From Atherinomorus stipes (taxonomy: Eukaryota; Chordata; Actinopteri; Atheriniformes; Atherinidae), in assembly GCA_023101725.1 (NCBI GenBank), contig JALJCO010003469.1:310001-374000 (forward strand): DNA of 64,000 bases, in the 5' to 3' direction. The notes under the pieces were generated by a model that searched no databases, was not told where the DNA came from, and saw only the letters and a program-made list of their open reading frames with translations. Position 1 is the first letter of the stretch; every line of letters starts with the position of its first letter. A program made the translations under genes and the position numbers. This document shows, one piece after another, positions 44,100 to 56,700 of the stretch.

Positions 44100-45442
44100 C
44101 AACTGTGATTTTCATAGATGGATGTCTCAGTCCTGTTATTTATAAATGTTTCCTAACAGTGGTTATTGTCTAAACCCGAAATTTAGTACAACACGTGACA
44201 ACATGTGATGAGACTTACGCAAACATCAATATACAAATTTCAGAGATTTGTCTTCTTTGGCTGAGAGGCTGGGAACCACATCTACAAAGGAAAACACTTC
44301 CAAATGAATTTAATTTTTAAATAGCAGCAATCACCCCTCTGTTATCCTCCATCTGTGTTGGTTGTTTTCTTTACAGGAAGCCAAAGGCCGTGTCTCAGTC
44401 AGCGCACTTGCACTTTGTAGTACACTACTTTTGAATGTATTTATGGTTTCAACTAAAATTCAGTGCTCTTAAAAGAACCTGGTTGCTGCCCTAAAACGGT
44501 CAAAAATCCAGTGCAGAATAAAGCAGACTATTCACACTAAATGGATCCGCCCCAAAACTTATTTAATCAAACTTTTTAGCTTTTTAGCTAAGACTCTCAC
44601 TCACATGTATTTCTTTTTTCTACTTTCATTTTTTTTTTCTTTTCTATGTATATTTGCTTAAGCTAATTCAAGATCTGTTATGATTGGTAGCAAAAGTACT
44701 AGAAATGTGCCTTAATTGTCACCAACATTGTGTTTTCGATTAATAAAAAACAAACAAAAAAAAAACAGGGGACACCATCTTGCTGGCATAGCAGAAGAGG
44801 CAGGACTTCCAAACTGGTTTCAGAGCTAAATAATGGCAGAGAATGCAGCGGAGGCCCCTGCTGTACCAGAGATTGTATTGTACGAATGTAAGCAATGTTC
44901 AGGAAATTATTCAGATATAATTACTAATGTATATTGTGGCATGCTACCAAGCTGTTCACTCCTTGATGGTAGTTATGATTTGGTCATTTGTTTGAGGTTG
45001 CCGTTTTGCCGGCTCAGTAGAGTTAGCACACATTGCCAGAAGTCCTTCACTTCTGGGAAGTTCAGTGCCCATTTAGGTCAGCATTTGCCCACGACAGTGT
45101 GCACTATAGATGAAGTACACTGTGCACATTACAAACTAAATTTCATTGCACTCATGCAAGTCTGTGGATTGAGACCCAGCTAAATACTCATCAGTTTCTG
45201 AAGTTTAAAACTGTATGGGATCATTAAATCAACAGCCTACAGTAAAACTGACATAAGGAAAATGAACGCAATTCTGATTAATGTGACTCTAGTGGTTCTC
45301 AAACTGAGGGTCGGGACCTCTTAGGGGTCCCAAGATAATTTTAGGGGGTCGCCTGATGATGGAGCTCCAAAGTGAAATAGGGGTGGCGCTAAGCATTGTG
45401 AGAAAAGACGGCACAAAACCTATTTCTTCTGTGTTGTGTACA
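44100..45442. other. Intergenic, no gene recognised
   Basis: Holds an open frame 44833-45183 (116 codons, MAENAAEAPAVPEIVLYE start) without recognisable domain, between poly-A and GTACACTAC-type motifs that suggest a MITE. Confidence 0.35.
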
Positions 45443-45830
45443 AGGAGCAAACTCTGCTGGAGAAAACTGAAGCCCAGGAAGTAACCTTAACAATTGCAGT
45501 TCATTTTTCATCCACTAGGGGCTGGCTCCAAAACAGCAAATCCCCATAGACTCCCTTGTAAAAAGCATTAAAAATCAGCTAAATAACTTCAAAGGCTAAA
45601 TAAACATCCTATTCAGGTTACTTACGGTTCTTCACGGACGCACACAGTTCACCATATTCAACTGGCTAGAAGTCTGTCCAACAGTCTTCTCTCCTCATGC
45701 TCACTGCTGCTCATAAGTTTCATTTCTGCATCCTGACATAATGTGCTTAGCAGCACAGCTGCACACCTCTGCCACAAGGGGGCACTCATGCCTTATTAAC
45801 AGCCTTTCCAATATGGCCAATCTCACAATA

Positions 45831-47313
45831 GGTGCTTTCGGACTGTAGGAACCTTTTTGAGTTCCTATAACCTTTTCGGGAACCAGGCCGTTTTTTTTGC
45901 GCATACGGACATATAGGAACTAGGGACCTCGAACCACAATTTCTATAACCTTTTTAGCTCCTACTCCTAGGCAGGTCTTTTCGGGGTTCCATAGGAACTT
46001 AGTGAACTTAAGTGAATGAACCCTGCCGTCCACTAAAGTGGCATACTTCAACAAAAAGGTAAACAAGACGTTAGTAGAGCAGCTTTCCAACAGGGGAGCT
46101 GTTCCGTAACATATGACCATGATGAGGGAAAGCTGGTAAGTTAGCTTTTATAATAGCTTTGAATAAAAAAGATGAGAGACCTCAGGTTCGTGTAAGATCT
46201 GCTGGGACATAAATTTGTCACTGTCGCAACAATTGCGTCACACATGGTCCCTAACAACGTCCTCCCTCATGTGTGAACGCACACTGAAGGCGAAGGGTAG
46301 TTCTTATAACTAAACTAGTTATAGGAACTGCGCTCTTAGGGTGAATTCCAATTCCTGTCCTAACCCCTCAATCTTAACCCTCAATCTCAAAATTGTGCAC
46401 TCCCGAGAAGTGCAAATGCTGTCCCGATTCTAAGAAAGTTAAGGAGCAAGTTTGAGGGCTGAATCGCCCTCAATATTGAGATTCTCCGACACCACCCTTG
46501 TGAGTAAGGGCTACCCAGAATGCAAGCAGCAAAGAAGGCGAGCTACAAATCTTAAGCATTTTCTTTGTTAATGGAGATATAAATATTACGAAAACCATTG
46601 TTTTATCTTAGTTTAGGCCCATGTTATGGATTAGTTACCTCATTGTTGCATAATATTTATTTTTATTTTACGATCATTTGTCAATAGCGGCTGGTGCGGT
46701 CAAGCCATGTTGCTATCGTTTAAGTTAGTTAACGTTATAAAATGGTCATTTTTCTCTGCGCTAATGTCATTGTTTTATAACGTGCTTGTGCCCATAACAG
46801 TATAAGATGACTGGGCTGATGTCATCTCCCGTAGTCGCAGTTATGGAACGATAGTTCTGTTTCATTCCCTCTGTAAACAAAGCTCTTCGCGCTTTTCGCG
46901 GGTCGAGTCCTAATGACAATTGTCAGTCAGGGGTCGTGCAGGCCAGCTGACTGGCAGTCATCCAGGAATTCACAGAACCACAGTTACCCATGTAACTTTC
47001 GTTATAGCTGGTGTTTACCTTTCAATAAGTGGTGGTATGCAGTGACAGCTGAATATGTCCATGGTGGGTTAACAGTGCAAATAGATGTAAATAAATTCTT
47101 CTTCTTCTTCTGAATTGACAGACTAAACGCCGCTTTGGCGTAATGCTGCCCCCCACAGTTTAAAGACATATCTGCATTTAAGGGTGTCCCATTTCCAAGT
47201 CACAAAATAGCCCTTAACACTTGGTTTTGAGGGCTACTAATATTGAGGGTTGAGCTTGAGGGTTAAGATAGGAATTGGAATTGGGCCTTAGAACCTCTCT
47301 GTCCGAATGCACC
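45831..47313. mobile_element. Outer inverted-repeat element, TA-flanked
   Basis: The ends GGTGCTTTCGGACTGTAGG and (complement) GGTGCATTCGGACAGAGAGG are next to TA on both sides. It encloses 46339-47287. Confidence 0.6.
46339..47287. mobile_element. PIF/Harbinger-like MITE, TTA duplication, nested
   Basis: TTA at 46336-46338 and 47288-47290. The ends GGGTGAATTCCAATTCC and GGCCCAATTCCAATTCC are inverted. No transposase frame. Confidence 0.7.
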
Positions 47314-47329
47314 TAATGATAAAGAATCC

Positions 47330-47525
47330 TTCAAAAAAATTCCTGGATCCAGAAGGTGTTCTGGATCACCACCAAAATTTAATGAGTTCGTCCTTGGGCT
47401 GAGACACACGGCTGGTAAAAATTTCAGGTCAATCCGTCCAGCACTTTTTCTGTAAAGTTGCGAACAGTCAGACAGACAAACCAACGCTACGAAAACATTA
47501 CCTCCTTGGAGGAGGTAATAAATAG
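47330..47525. repeat. Short dispersed repeat next to the ZP gene 3' end
   Basis: GGATCACCACCAAAATTTAA, AATCCGTCCAGCA and GTCAGACAGACAAACCAACG are found in a widespread fish repeat. It lies just beyond the last ZP exon. Confidence 0.45.
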
Positions 47526-47707
47526 GACACAACAAAACTTCTAGTGATTTTGGATTTCTGGTTGGCTTCCAGTGACTGATTGTTCAGTTCTAATCACTGA
47601 GATGATAAGAAATAACTGAACTAACTAATTTACGCAGCTTCATACAGCCTCACGGAGCTGCTTACCTTGTAACTCCAGACCCAGGGGATGAATTCAGGGT
47701 TATCATC

Positions 47708-47755
47708 CTACTCTGAGACGGCTGCTCTACGCTTTCTGTCAGCATTGCTGCACAC
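47708..47755 (-). CDS. ZP glycoprotein exon O (furin site and early stop)
   Basis: After the acceptor CTTCCAG the frame reads VCSNADRKRRAAVSE and stops at TAG (47710-47708). Beyond the stop the same frame stays open for 22 more codons (DDNPEFIPWVWSYK onward). In relatives the segment after the basic site is short and contains Tyr, so TAG may replace a Tyr codon. No GPI or membrane anchor is encoded. Confidence 0.65.
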   Translation of the reverse strand: MCSNADRKRRAAVSE

Positions 47756-50700
47756 CTGGAAGATGTGAAAAATTCAATTTTAGTGTAAATCAGCTCAAAC
47801 TACCAGCAGACCTAGCAGAGATCCAAACAGAATGATTACAAACATGCTGCTTTTAGTGAATCAGAAATTGTACATGCTACTTTGTGAATGAATCTGAATG
47901 TATTCATGAACTGGCCGTACGGGAACACAAGCATCCTCCTGCCTGACACACAGCACTACTTTGCAGAACAAGTTGATGTAATCTGTCCCGTTGGAGACAT
48001 TTAACAGGTCCAAAGAGAAGTAGTTGGATGCTCCCTGTCCATTGCCCTCTACCTTCACTGCCTGGTTTGCAGGACAGCTGCTCAAACAAAAGACAGCACA
48101 CATTATTCTTCAGTAAAATCAGAATTCACTTTGACCATCATTAGTATCTCTGAGTGTCTCACCCATTGTTGATGACGTAGGAGTTCTGATTTCCATCTGG
48201 TGAAGGCTGATCAGTTACCCAGCAGGACTGGGTCACTATAACCAGGTCCTTATCCAAACCATCTGCCTTCATTTCCACCAACACTGTTTCTTTCGGTTGA
48301 AAGATGGCTCTTGGCCCGGGAGTCGTCGTGTTGGTGGAGTTGACAGAGTAGGTCATGGTCAGATTGTAACCCCAGTTTGCAGATGCATGCCGCTCAATTA
48401 CATTCCTAGAGGACAGACAGAAAAGTTCCATCAGCTGTCTCTGATTGGATAACTTGTAAAGTTATTGTAAAAGTTAACCCCCCCAACCACCACTACACCT
48501 GCTCTTGAGTTTGATGGGGAGGCTCTGCACACCTGGCTGAACATAATAACAATAGAAGTCCACCTTGACCTGGCCTGTACGGGTGATTAGATCAGCTGGG
48601 GAGATGTCGTGCATCTTAATTGTGTTCTTGTAGATAATATGGGTGTTGTTTGTCTACAGGTTCACATGGAAACAGATATTATTAGCCATCATTTTCACTT
48701 CACATCTCTTTTTTCTTTTGGGCTGAAACAATCAGAAAACTGAATGTCTTAAAACTGCTTTCAGACTTGCATTGTGGAAAATTTTCGGTAAAGTCCATCC
48801 ACTCTTTAACTCAGTCTTTCTCAATTCCGGTCCTCAGGACGCACTACCCTGCATAGCTTCAATATGTTCCTACTTCAACACACCTGATTCAGATGAATAA
48901 ACTTCCTCATCAAGTTCTTTGCAGTGTGTTAAAGGATAAGTTTCTTTTTTTTTCAACCTGGACCTTAATTCTAGGAGCGTATACGAACCCCAATTACCCC
49001 CGGATTTTTTTGGGGGGGGGGGGGGGGCAGGCCCAAACCCTTTCATCAATACTTTCTAATGAATGAACAAACAAACGAGTACCTTTGAACTGTGACATCA
49101 GGTTTTGCTCTTCGTTTGTTATTGGGGTTGTTCAACACACTACTGGCCGCGCGCGCCCCCTTGATGTGTGTTGCTGTGGTACAGCTGAGAGCCGGAAGTA
49201 GCTTACCAGACGGACAACAACAAACCCGGCACAACTCATCACGTTTAGACGTGTGTTTAGACTACTTACTCAATGGAAGTTTTCCTGTCCACACGCACAC
49301 CACCAGGTATCATCTGTGGTCGCCGACGTGCAGCAGCATCTAGCTCTCTGGCCAGCTCTTCTTCTTTCTGCTTCTGCAGCCTCCTTTCAGTGAGCTCCTC
49401 ATCTGTGTTCTCTGGCTCAAATTAATAAGGACTTCCATCATATTCAAAGTCGATGTTATCATCTTCAAAATCGGAGAGATATTCTGCCATGTTGCTCAAA
49501 AATAGTCGTATCAATAGCAATCCGGTTAGCCAACCATCACAGAGCAGGAGTGATGAGTTGTGCTGGGTTTGTTGTTGTCCGTCCGGTAAGCTACTTCTGG
49601 CTCTCAGGTGCACCACGGTAATGCGCGTCAAGGGGGATCGCGCGGCCAGTAGTGTGTTGAACGGCCCCAATAACAAACGAAGAGCAAAACCTGACGTCAC
49701 GGTTCAAAGGTGCTCGTTCGTTTGTTCATTCATTAGAAAGTATTGGTGAAATTAAAGGACTTTTGCGGCAGATAATATCTTATATAGAGGCCCGCTCTGG
49801 CTGCCCCGGTTCCACCCATCATATGGACATATGCTGATCACGAAAAAAATCGAAATATCTTGCGTAGGAGTCAGAGTGATACAGAAATGTTACTGGGGAG
49901 TTAGTGCACATATAAGCTCCTAGAATTAAGGTCCAGGTTGAAAAAAAAAGAAACTTATCCTTTAACAACCCATTCATTTGATTCAGGTGTGTGAAAGCAC
50001 GGTTGCCTAGAATTTATGCAGGGCAGTGGGTCCTGAGGACTGGAATTGAGAAACACTGCTTTAACTGGTGTTGTGTTTTAAGCATGCTGCTTGCTTGTGG
50101 ACTTATTGCATCCTAGCTATGTTCAGACATTATGAAATATTGCAGATAGGTTGACTGTTGCAACTACTGTACAGCAACAGCCATCATTTCTTCTCTGTCC
50201 AGAACATTTTCTTGTGCATTTAGCCAAAACAATATTTCCGCTCTTATGACTCGAGGGCAAGTCAGTACATGTCCGCTGCAGCTCTGAGGTAAGAGAGTGG
50301 AACATTTGTCTCAATGCAAACAGTATGAAAGACAAAGTCCGCACTATTACCGTTTTCCAGAGCAAGTCTGAAAGGAGCTTAGCTCTGCAACCGCAGAGTG
50401 ATTACTTGTAAGTGAGCAGAACCTCACTACCCACCGTGATCACAGCACCACAGTTGTTAGTGCTGTTGAGGCCAAACATCACCATGTTGGTCCGATTGTT
50501 TAATTTTCCTTTGCAGGCCTGGTCGTTGAGATGTAAGATGGAATAGTCGATGCCTGCTTCCACTAACAAACAGTGTGGTAGACTTACTGAAGGAGATTTC
50601 TGTCCACAGATGACCAGCTCACCTGAAAACCCATCCCAAAATGTCACATTTACTTTATTCTAAACTCATGACTAATAACCAGGAACATCTAACATTAAAA

Positions 50701-53700
50701 TAGTAGCTTCTGTGGGTTTTTTTTTTCTGCTTGAAGATAAACCTGACTTTGACCACAATAATGGGATATGTAGAAAAGAATAGAATAGAACTTTGATGAA
50801 AGCTAGTTTAGCTGTCGATAGGGGGCACTGAGAAAACTGCTAAAGGTTCCATTGTGGGTGGTTTTAATGTTGCAAAGTAACCTGTTTCAGCCTCAGAGAG
50901 CATAAAGTATTTTAGGGTTACAGCAAAACTTTCTAATGAGAGATGAACTGAAACAACTGTGGCTACGGAGTGACTCACCGAAGCTGCTTGTTGTTTTGTA
51001 CTTGGAGGCAAATAAAGCCCTGCAGTAGCAGTGTCTTTCTCTATTTTTTCTGTTCGCACTGCAGAACTCATGAGCACTGCAGAACCAGTCCTGACAAGAG
51101 GCCAGAGAGGCTGCAAGATCAGGCACAGACACAAGGATCCTTAGGAAACAATTCAGAGGGAGGTATAACTGACATATTAATGGTGATGCTAAAGATTCAG
51201 GGTTTAGACTTTGACTCTCAGACATCTCAGTTTTAAAGCTGTGGTATGGTCATTATGTCACACTTCAAATAATTGGATCAGCTGACATGTTTACATGATA
51301 CATTTTTATTCTGACTCGGCGTTTGATCGAATCAAAAGTGCTCTGTAAATGCAGCTATGATGGAGCCTCATCTGCAGTTTTAGGACTTGGAGTAAATACA
51401 ACAATATCCAAGGGAGGCTTTATGCACATCTCCAGTACTTCCTGAACTTAATACTGCACCTTTATTTCCTGTCTTACATGATTGGATGAACTGATTAATC
51501 CAGGTGTGTCTGACCATTTGCTGAGGTTAGACACACCTGGATTAATCAGTTCACCCAATCATGTAAGACAGGAAATAAAGGTGCAGTATTAAGTTCAGGA
51601 AGTACTGGAGATGTGCATAAAGCCTATTTCTGTCACATTCTGCATCCTGAGAACTCCAGTCAGTTGTAGCCTACACACTGCATCTCATTCCTATATTTCC
51701 AGCAGGAAGAGCTGGAAATGAAAGAACATTTCAGTAATGTGGACTACATCTTCTCCATCATACCTAAAACAAAAAAGTTTCATACATTTGTAAGACAGTA
51801 AGTTCAGGAGGCTTCTATAATTTTAAGGTGTACAATGGCAGAATAAGTTTAAAGGTCTTCAAAGTCTGGAGAAATGTATGGAAAATCTTGGGGAAAAAAA
51901 AAAGAAAAAAAAAGAAGGAAAAATCAGTAGAAAATGTGGAGAAACTGGAGAATTTCTAAAGTAAATCTTAAAATCTGGCAAAACACTAGACAAAATACGA
52001 AAAAAGAGGGAAACAAAATAATATGGAGAAATCTGGAGAAAATCTAAAGAAAATCTGGAGGAAAATCTAAAGAAAATCAGGAGAAAGTCTTGAGAAATTC
52101 TGGATTAAGTTACCCTGAAAAAGCTGAAAGATACTGAAAAGATGGACTTACAGCAGTTGGTCTTTGACCTCCAGTCCTCCACTATCACATTGTGGTACTT
52201 GCAGGTTTGGGCATAAGCCTGCAGATATTGGCACATGTGGCCATCCTCTGCAGGGTAGCTGCACAAATTTTGTTTGCAGGCAGTAATGAATGGCTTTGGA
52301 TCAATATCTGCGTTGCAAATAGCGAATGGAGCCTGAGTGAGGAGATTACACCTGTTCCAGAAAAGAACAGTCAAACGTGGAAGACTAATTCATGAGGAAA
52401 CAAGGTGTGCATGTACAGTATGTGCATGACTATAGCGGGATTGTATCAGCAGAATTGTGTCATGGTTCTATTTTATGCTATTTACCATTTAGTGGCAGCA
52501 TTGCAGTCAGCTGAACTGTCATCAGTGTATTCATATTGGATCTCACAGCTGTGAGGCAGCAAACACCATAAAATTTAAGATGCATATTTAGTATTTAAAG
52601 CAGAGAGAAGATTTATGTAGAAAGTCTTACTCGGTAGCACTGTGTTCTGAGAGTTTATCATCACACAAGGTCCCATAGGAGTCATCACACAAACCATGGA
52701 CTGTTGCTTCACTCAAACCTGGACAGTTTGAGGACACGGTGTGTTTAGAGAAGTTTCCACAGAATTAAAGTTTTAAAACAAGTTTTTATCAAAACTGTCT
52801 GTAGTTAGCAGTCTTACTAAGTCAGGGGTGGCCAAGTCCAGTCCTCAAGAGCCACGATCCTGCAACTTTTACATCCCTTCTCCAACATACCTGACCCAAA
52901 TGAATGCCTTGTTACCAGGCCTCTGCAAATGACACACACATTAGGTAATTCTGGTGTGTTTGAGAAGGGATGCTTCTAAAAGTCGTAGGATTGTGGCTCC
53001 CGAGAGCTGGACATGGCCACCCCTGTACTAAGTCATCACACAGAAGCGTCACAGCTATTTTCTGGTAAGCAATGTAAAATATTAGAGGCCATACAACCAA
53101 ACTCAGGACGGTTACTTCCTCTGCGCTGCAGATCCTCAGCAATATTTGTTCACATCATGTTCAATAAGCCAGAGGAGTGAAAAAAAATGGTTGAGGGAAC
53201 AGGGCCTTCAAATTCTTTCTCATGTTATCAGCAAGAAGAGCACTGTGTTTGTTAGACTGGCTGACCATGGAAACTGTCTCAGTTCACAATAATGATAAGA
53301 GAGAAATAAGAAGGTTATGCATACCTGTCATGTGGATTAGAGCCATGTCGCCGTTAAAGAAGACAGAAACTGTGTAGCCACAAGCAGATTTCTTCACCGT
53401 CACACCTGTTTGGTCTTTAGAGATCTCCACGCCATGAACCACCTGAACCATGTCACTGAGGATCAGATCTCTGTTGTTTAGCTTCAACACAGCAGAAAAA
53501 ATACATTTTGTGATATAATTAAGATGCTCAGAAACCTGCAGCTCTGCAGCCCTTAATTCTGAAATATTACCACACTTTGAAAGTATCCATTAAGTGTTCC
53601 CAATTACTCCCAAAATTATTTATTTTGGCAGCTTAAATGTTTCTTTACATTGAAAACTTTTCTGTTGGAAGGTGTTCCAATGTAGACAGGGAATTTATAA

Positions 53701-56700
53701 TCACCCAATTTGTGAATGATTTGGAGACTTTTCCAAAAGACAAATAAATGATTAGTAAAGCAGATTATATCAAATTCAGATTTTAGATTTAATGCTCCAT
53801 GGCTTACATCAGTCACAATCACTTTCTGTCATTCATTTCCCATGAGCAAAAGGGAGCAGAAGGTAGATATAATCTTATTTTGTCTGATCCTAATAAAAAA
53901 CAAACAAAAAAAAAAAACCTTTGATGAGCAGCTTAGCGCCAGATTTACTTCATATAGCTAAAACAATACCATAAAAAATGTCTATGTTCAATTAAACCGA
54001 TAAAGAAAAGAAAAAGAGAGAAATTTTAAAAAGAAAATATCAACATTCACAAGTCAAAATCTACGGAAGAGGATTAGGGCCACTAGAAAAAAAAAATTCT
54101 GAGAAAAAGTAGAATTCTGACTTTAATCTAGAATTCTGCTTTTTTCAGAATTTGAGATTAAAGTCAGAATTCTGACTTTTCTAGAATTCTGCTTTTTGCC
54201 AGAATTCTGACTTTAATCTCAGAATTCTGACTTTTCCAGAACAGTAAAAAAAAAAAATTTGTTTTTTTTTCAATTTGAAAAAGTAGAATTTGAGATTAAA
54301 GTAGAATTTGCTTTTTTCTCAGAATTCTGAGATTAAAGTCAGAATTTGACTTTTTTCTCAGAATTCTGACTTTAATCTCAGAATTCTGAGAAAAAAGTCA
54401 GAATTTGACTTTAATCTAGAATTTGATTTTTGTAGAATTCTGACTTTAATCTCAGAATTCTGTGAAAAAGTCAGAATTCTGACTTTCTCAGAATTCTGCT
54501 TTTTCAGAACAAAAAAAAAATTTCTGGATTTTTTTTTTCAATTTCGAAAAAGTCAGAATTCTGAGATTAAAGTCAGAATTCTGACTTTTTTCTCAGAATT
54601 CTGAGATTAAAGTCAGAATTCTGACATTTTTCTCAGATTTTTTTTTTTTCTAGTGGCCCTAATCCTCTTCCGTAAAAATCAGACAATGCACAAGGCAACA
54701 AAATATAAACAATTAACTCAACACATACAGTATAAAAAAAGAACAACATAGACCTCTTCATATTAATACTGACCAAAAATACTTTAATACACTTGAATTG
54801 ACAAATATTGATACATAAATATTGATACCGGTATGCAAAAATGAAACTTCCTGCTTGGAACTGGGAATTTCCGACTTACGAGTTCAAATGGAATGCAGCA
54901 ATAGTGTCTTCAGCTCTGAGTTCAGCCTAATTCAGCTGTGAATGAGGTCTTCCGCACCATTGAATCCATATTCCACATCTTTCCAGTTGTGTTTTTTGAT
55001 TTTGAGAAGGGAAAAAATACATCATCCAAACGTTCTGGATATCTATCATCAAACTTGAACATCCTGTTTATGCACTGCTTTAGTATTTTGCTAAGGAAGT
55101 GAAAGTTTGCCAGTTGCGCCTCTGCACAGTTACCGTTGCTAACGTGTGATTGGTCAGTGGCAGTTCTAGGGTGGGGCTGGCAAAGGGTCAATTCCATGTG
55201 GTTGCCATGGCCCAATGCCACTCTGTGGTTTGGCATCCTCTGCTAACCGTCCTTTTTATTTTTCTGCAGTTCTTGGTTACCTTACTCACCCTCTTCTTCC
55301 ACTCTAGCCTCAGCTGTGCCGATCTGTTGGTTGAATGGAAACGTTCCTTAACTGCTGCCCTCATTAATTTCTCCAATTTAAAGTCCAGTTTCTCCAGCTA
55401 CTCCCTGCCAGTCTTTCACTGACTCTTCAGTGGTATTGAGCCAACGCCACTTGATTGTGTGAGTTCATTTTTTTTTAACCAACGTTCAACATTAGTTTCT
55501 TGTCTTCAGATCCCATCCTCTGAAACTGAAGACTTTATGTTGGATGTTTCTTTCTTTAAAAAATAAAAATAAAAAATAATCAGCTATTTTTTGCTGTAGG
55601 TCATAGCCTCATACGCCTTTCTTCTACTCGGAGTTATGACAGTGTTATCACCTACGTCCCTAGATTTTCTTAAAATGCGATTTCAAGGTGAGCAAGATTT
55701 CTGTTGTCAAGGTTGATGTTGTTTTTGTTTTTTTTTTAATTATTTTGAAAAATTATATTTTTTACACAGTGTTTCCACTCATGTTTCAACTTTATGGAAC
55801 AATCGGAAGATAGTCATGAATATGAAGTCAATATTCAAACAGATTTGGAATAAAAGGGGCTTTATCCTAAAAATAATGGACTTGTTGGACAGTCAAGGAA
55901 ACATTTTGGACTACTGTCATTTTTTAACTAAATTAACTACATTTTTTTGTAATGACGAATTTAAAAAGAAAAGCTCCAATTTACAAATAACAAATTTTTA
56001 TAACAGTAATTTTTAAAATCTAAATTATTTCACAGCTATGACTGGCATGTAAACCAAACAGTAGATTTTGAAAAGGCCGAGTCTGAAATTATAAAATGGC
56101 CTAAGTTCAAGGAAACATGTTTTGAAATTATTAATAGAGATGTATATTATCAGCTTGATATCGGTAATAGACAGTATTGGCTTTAATACTGCATATCAGC
56201 ATCAGCTGATATTGACCTGATATCAATCAATGTAATTAACCAATATACTGTATAACAGCGCTGTTTGGTGACAAACCTGTGGAATACTGTTTGTGTTTGT
56301 TTTTCTTTTTTTAACCCATGGGGCATGGGAGCAACATAAGGCTGTGCCCACTGTGCAACATTATGACGTCTTCCCCAACGCTGGATGTGCAGGAGATGCA
56401 GTAAAAGTATTTTTCTAACTTTGCACAAGTAATGAATATTACATAATTTTCAGCTTTTAATATTGGTATCGGCCATGGGAAGCCCAAAATTATTGGTTGA
56501 AATTTTTAATATCTTGCATCACTAATTATTAACATTCATCCAGTAGCAGAATTTATAAATTGTAAATTTTAAATTTGAGATGAAGCCAAGTTCTTTCTGT
56601 GATTTTGCGGAAGAATCATGAAACCACTTTTTTTTCCCCTTGCCCTCCGTTCAATTTCTGGGTCGATACGGAAGATCCCTCTCTTAAGATAAGTAATGTC

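Noticed and set aside
44833..45183. 116-codon open frame beginning MAENAAEAPAVPE
   Set aside because: No recognisable domain, no splice partners, and it lies in repeat-like sequence.
47861..47920. Extension of ZP exon N to the frame's end (RPVHEYIQIHSQSS)
   Set aside because: It would lose the conserved next cysteine; the donor at CCC/GTACGG joins in phase to VCSNADRKRR.
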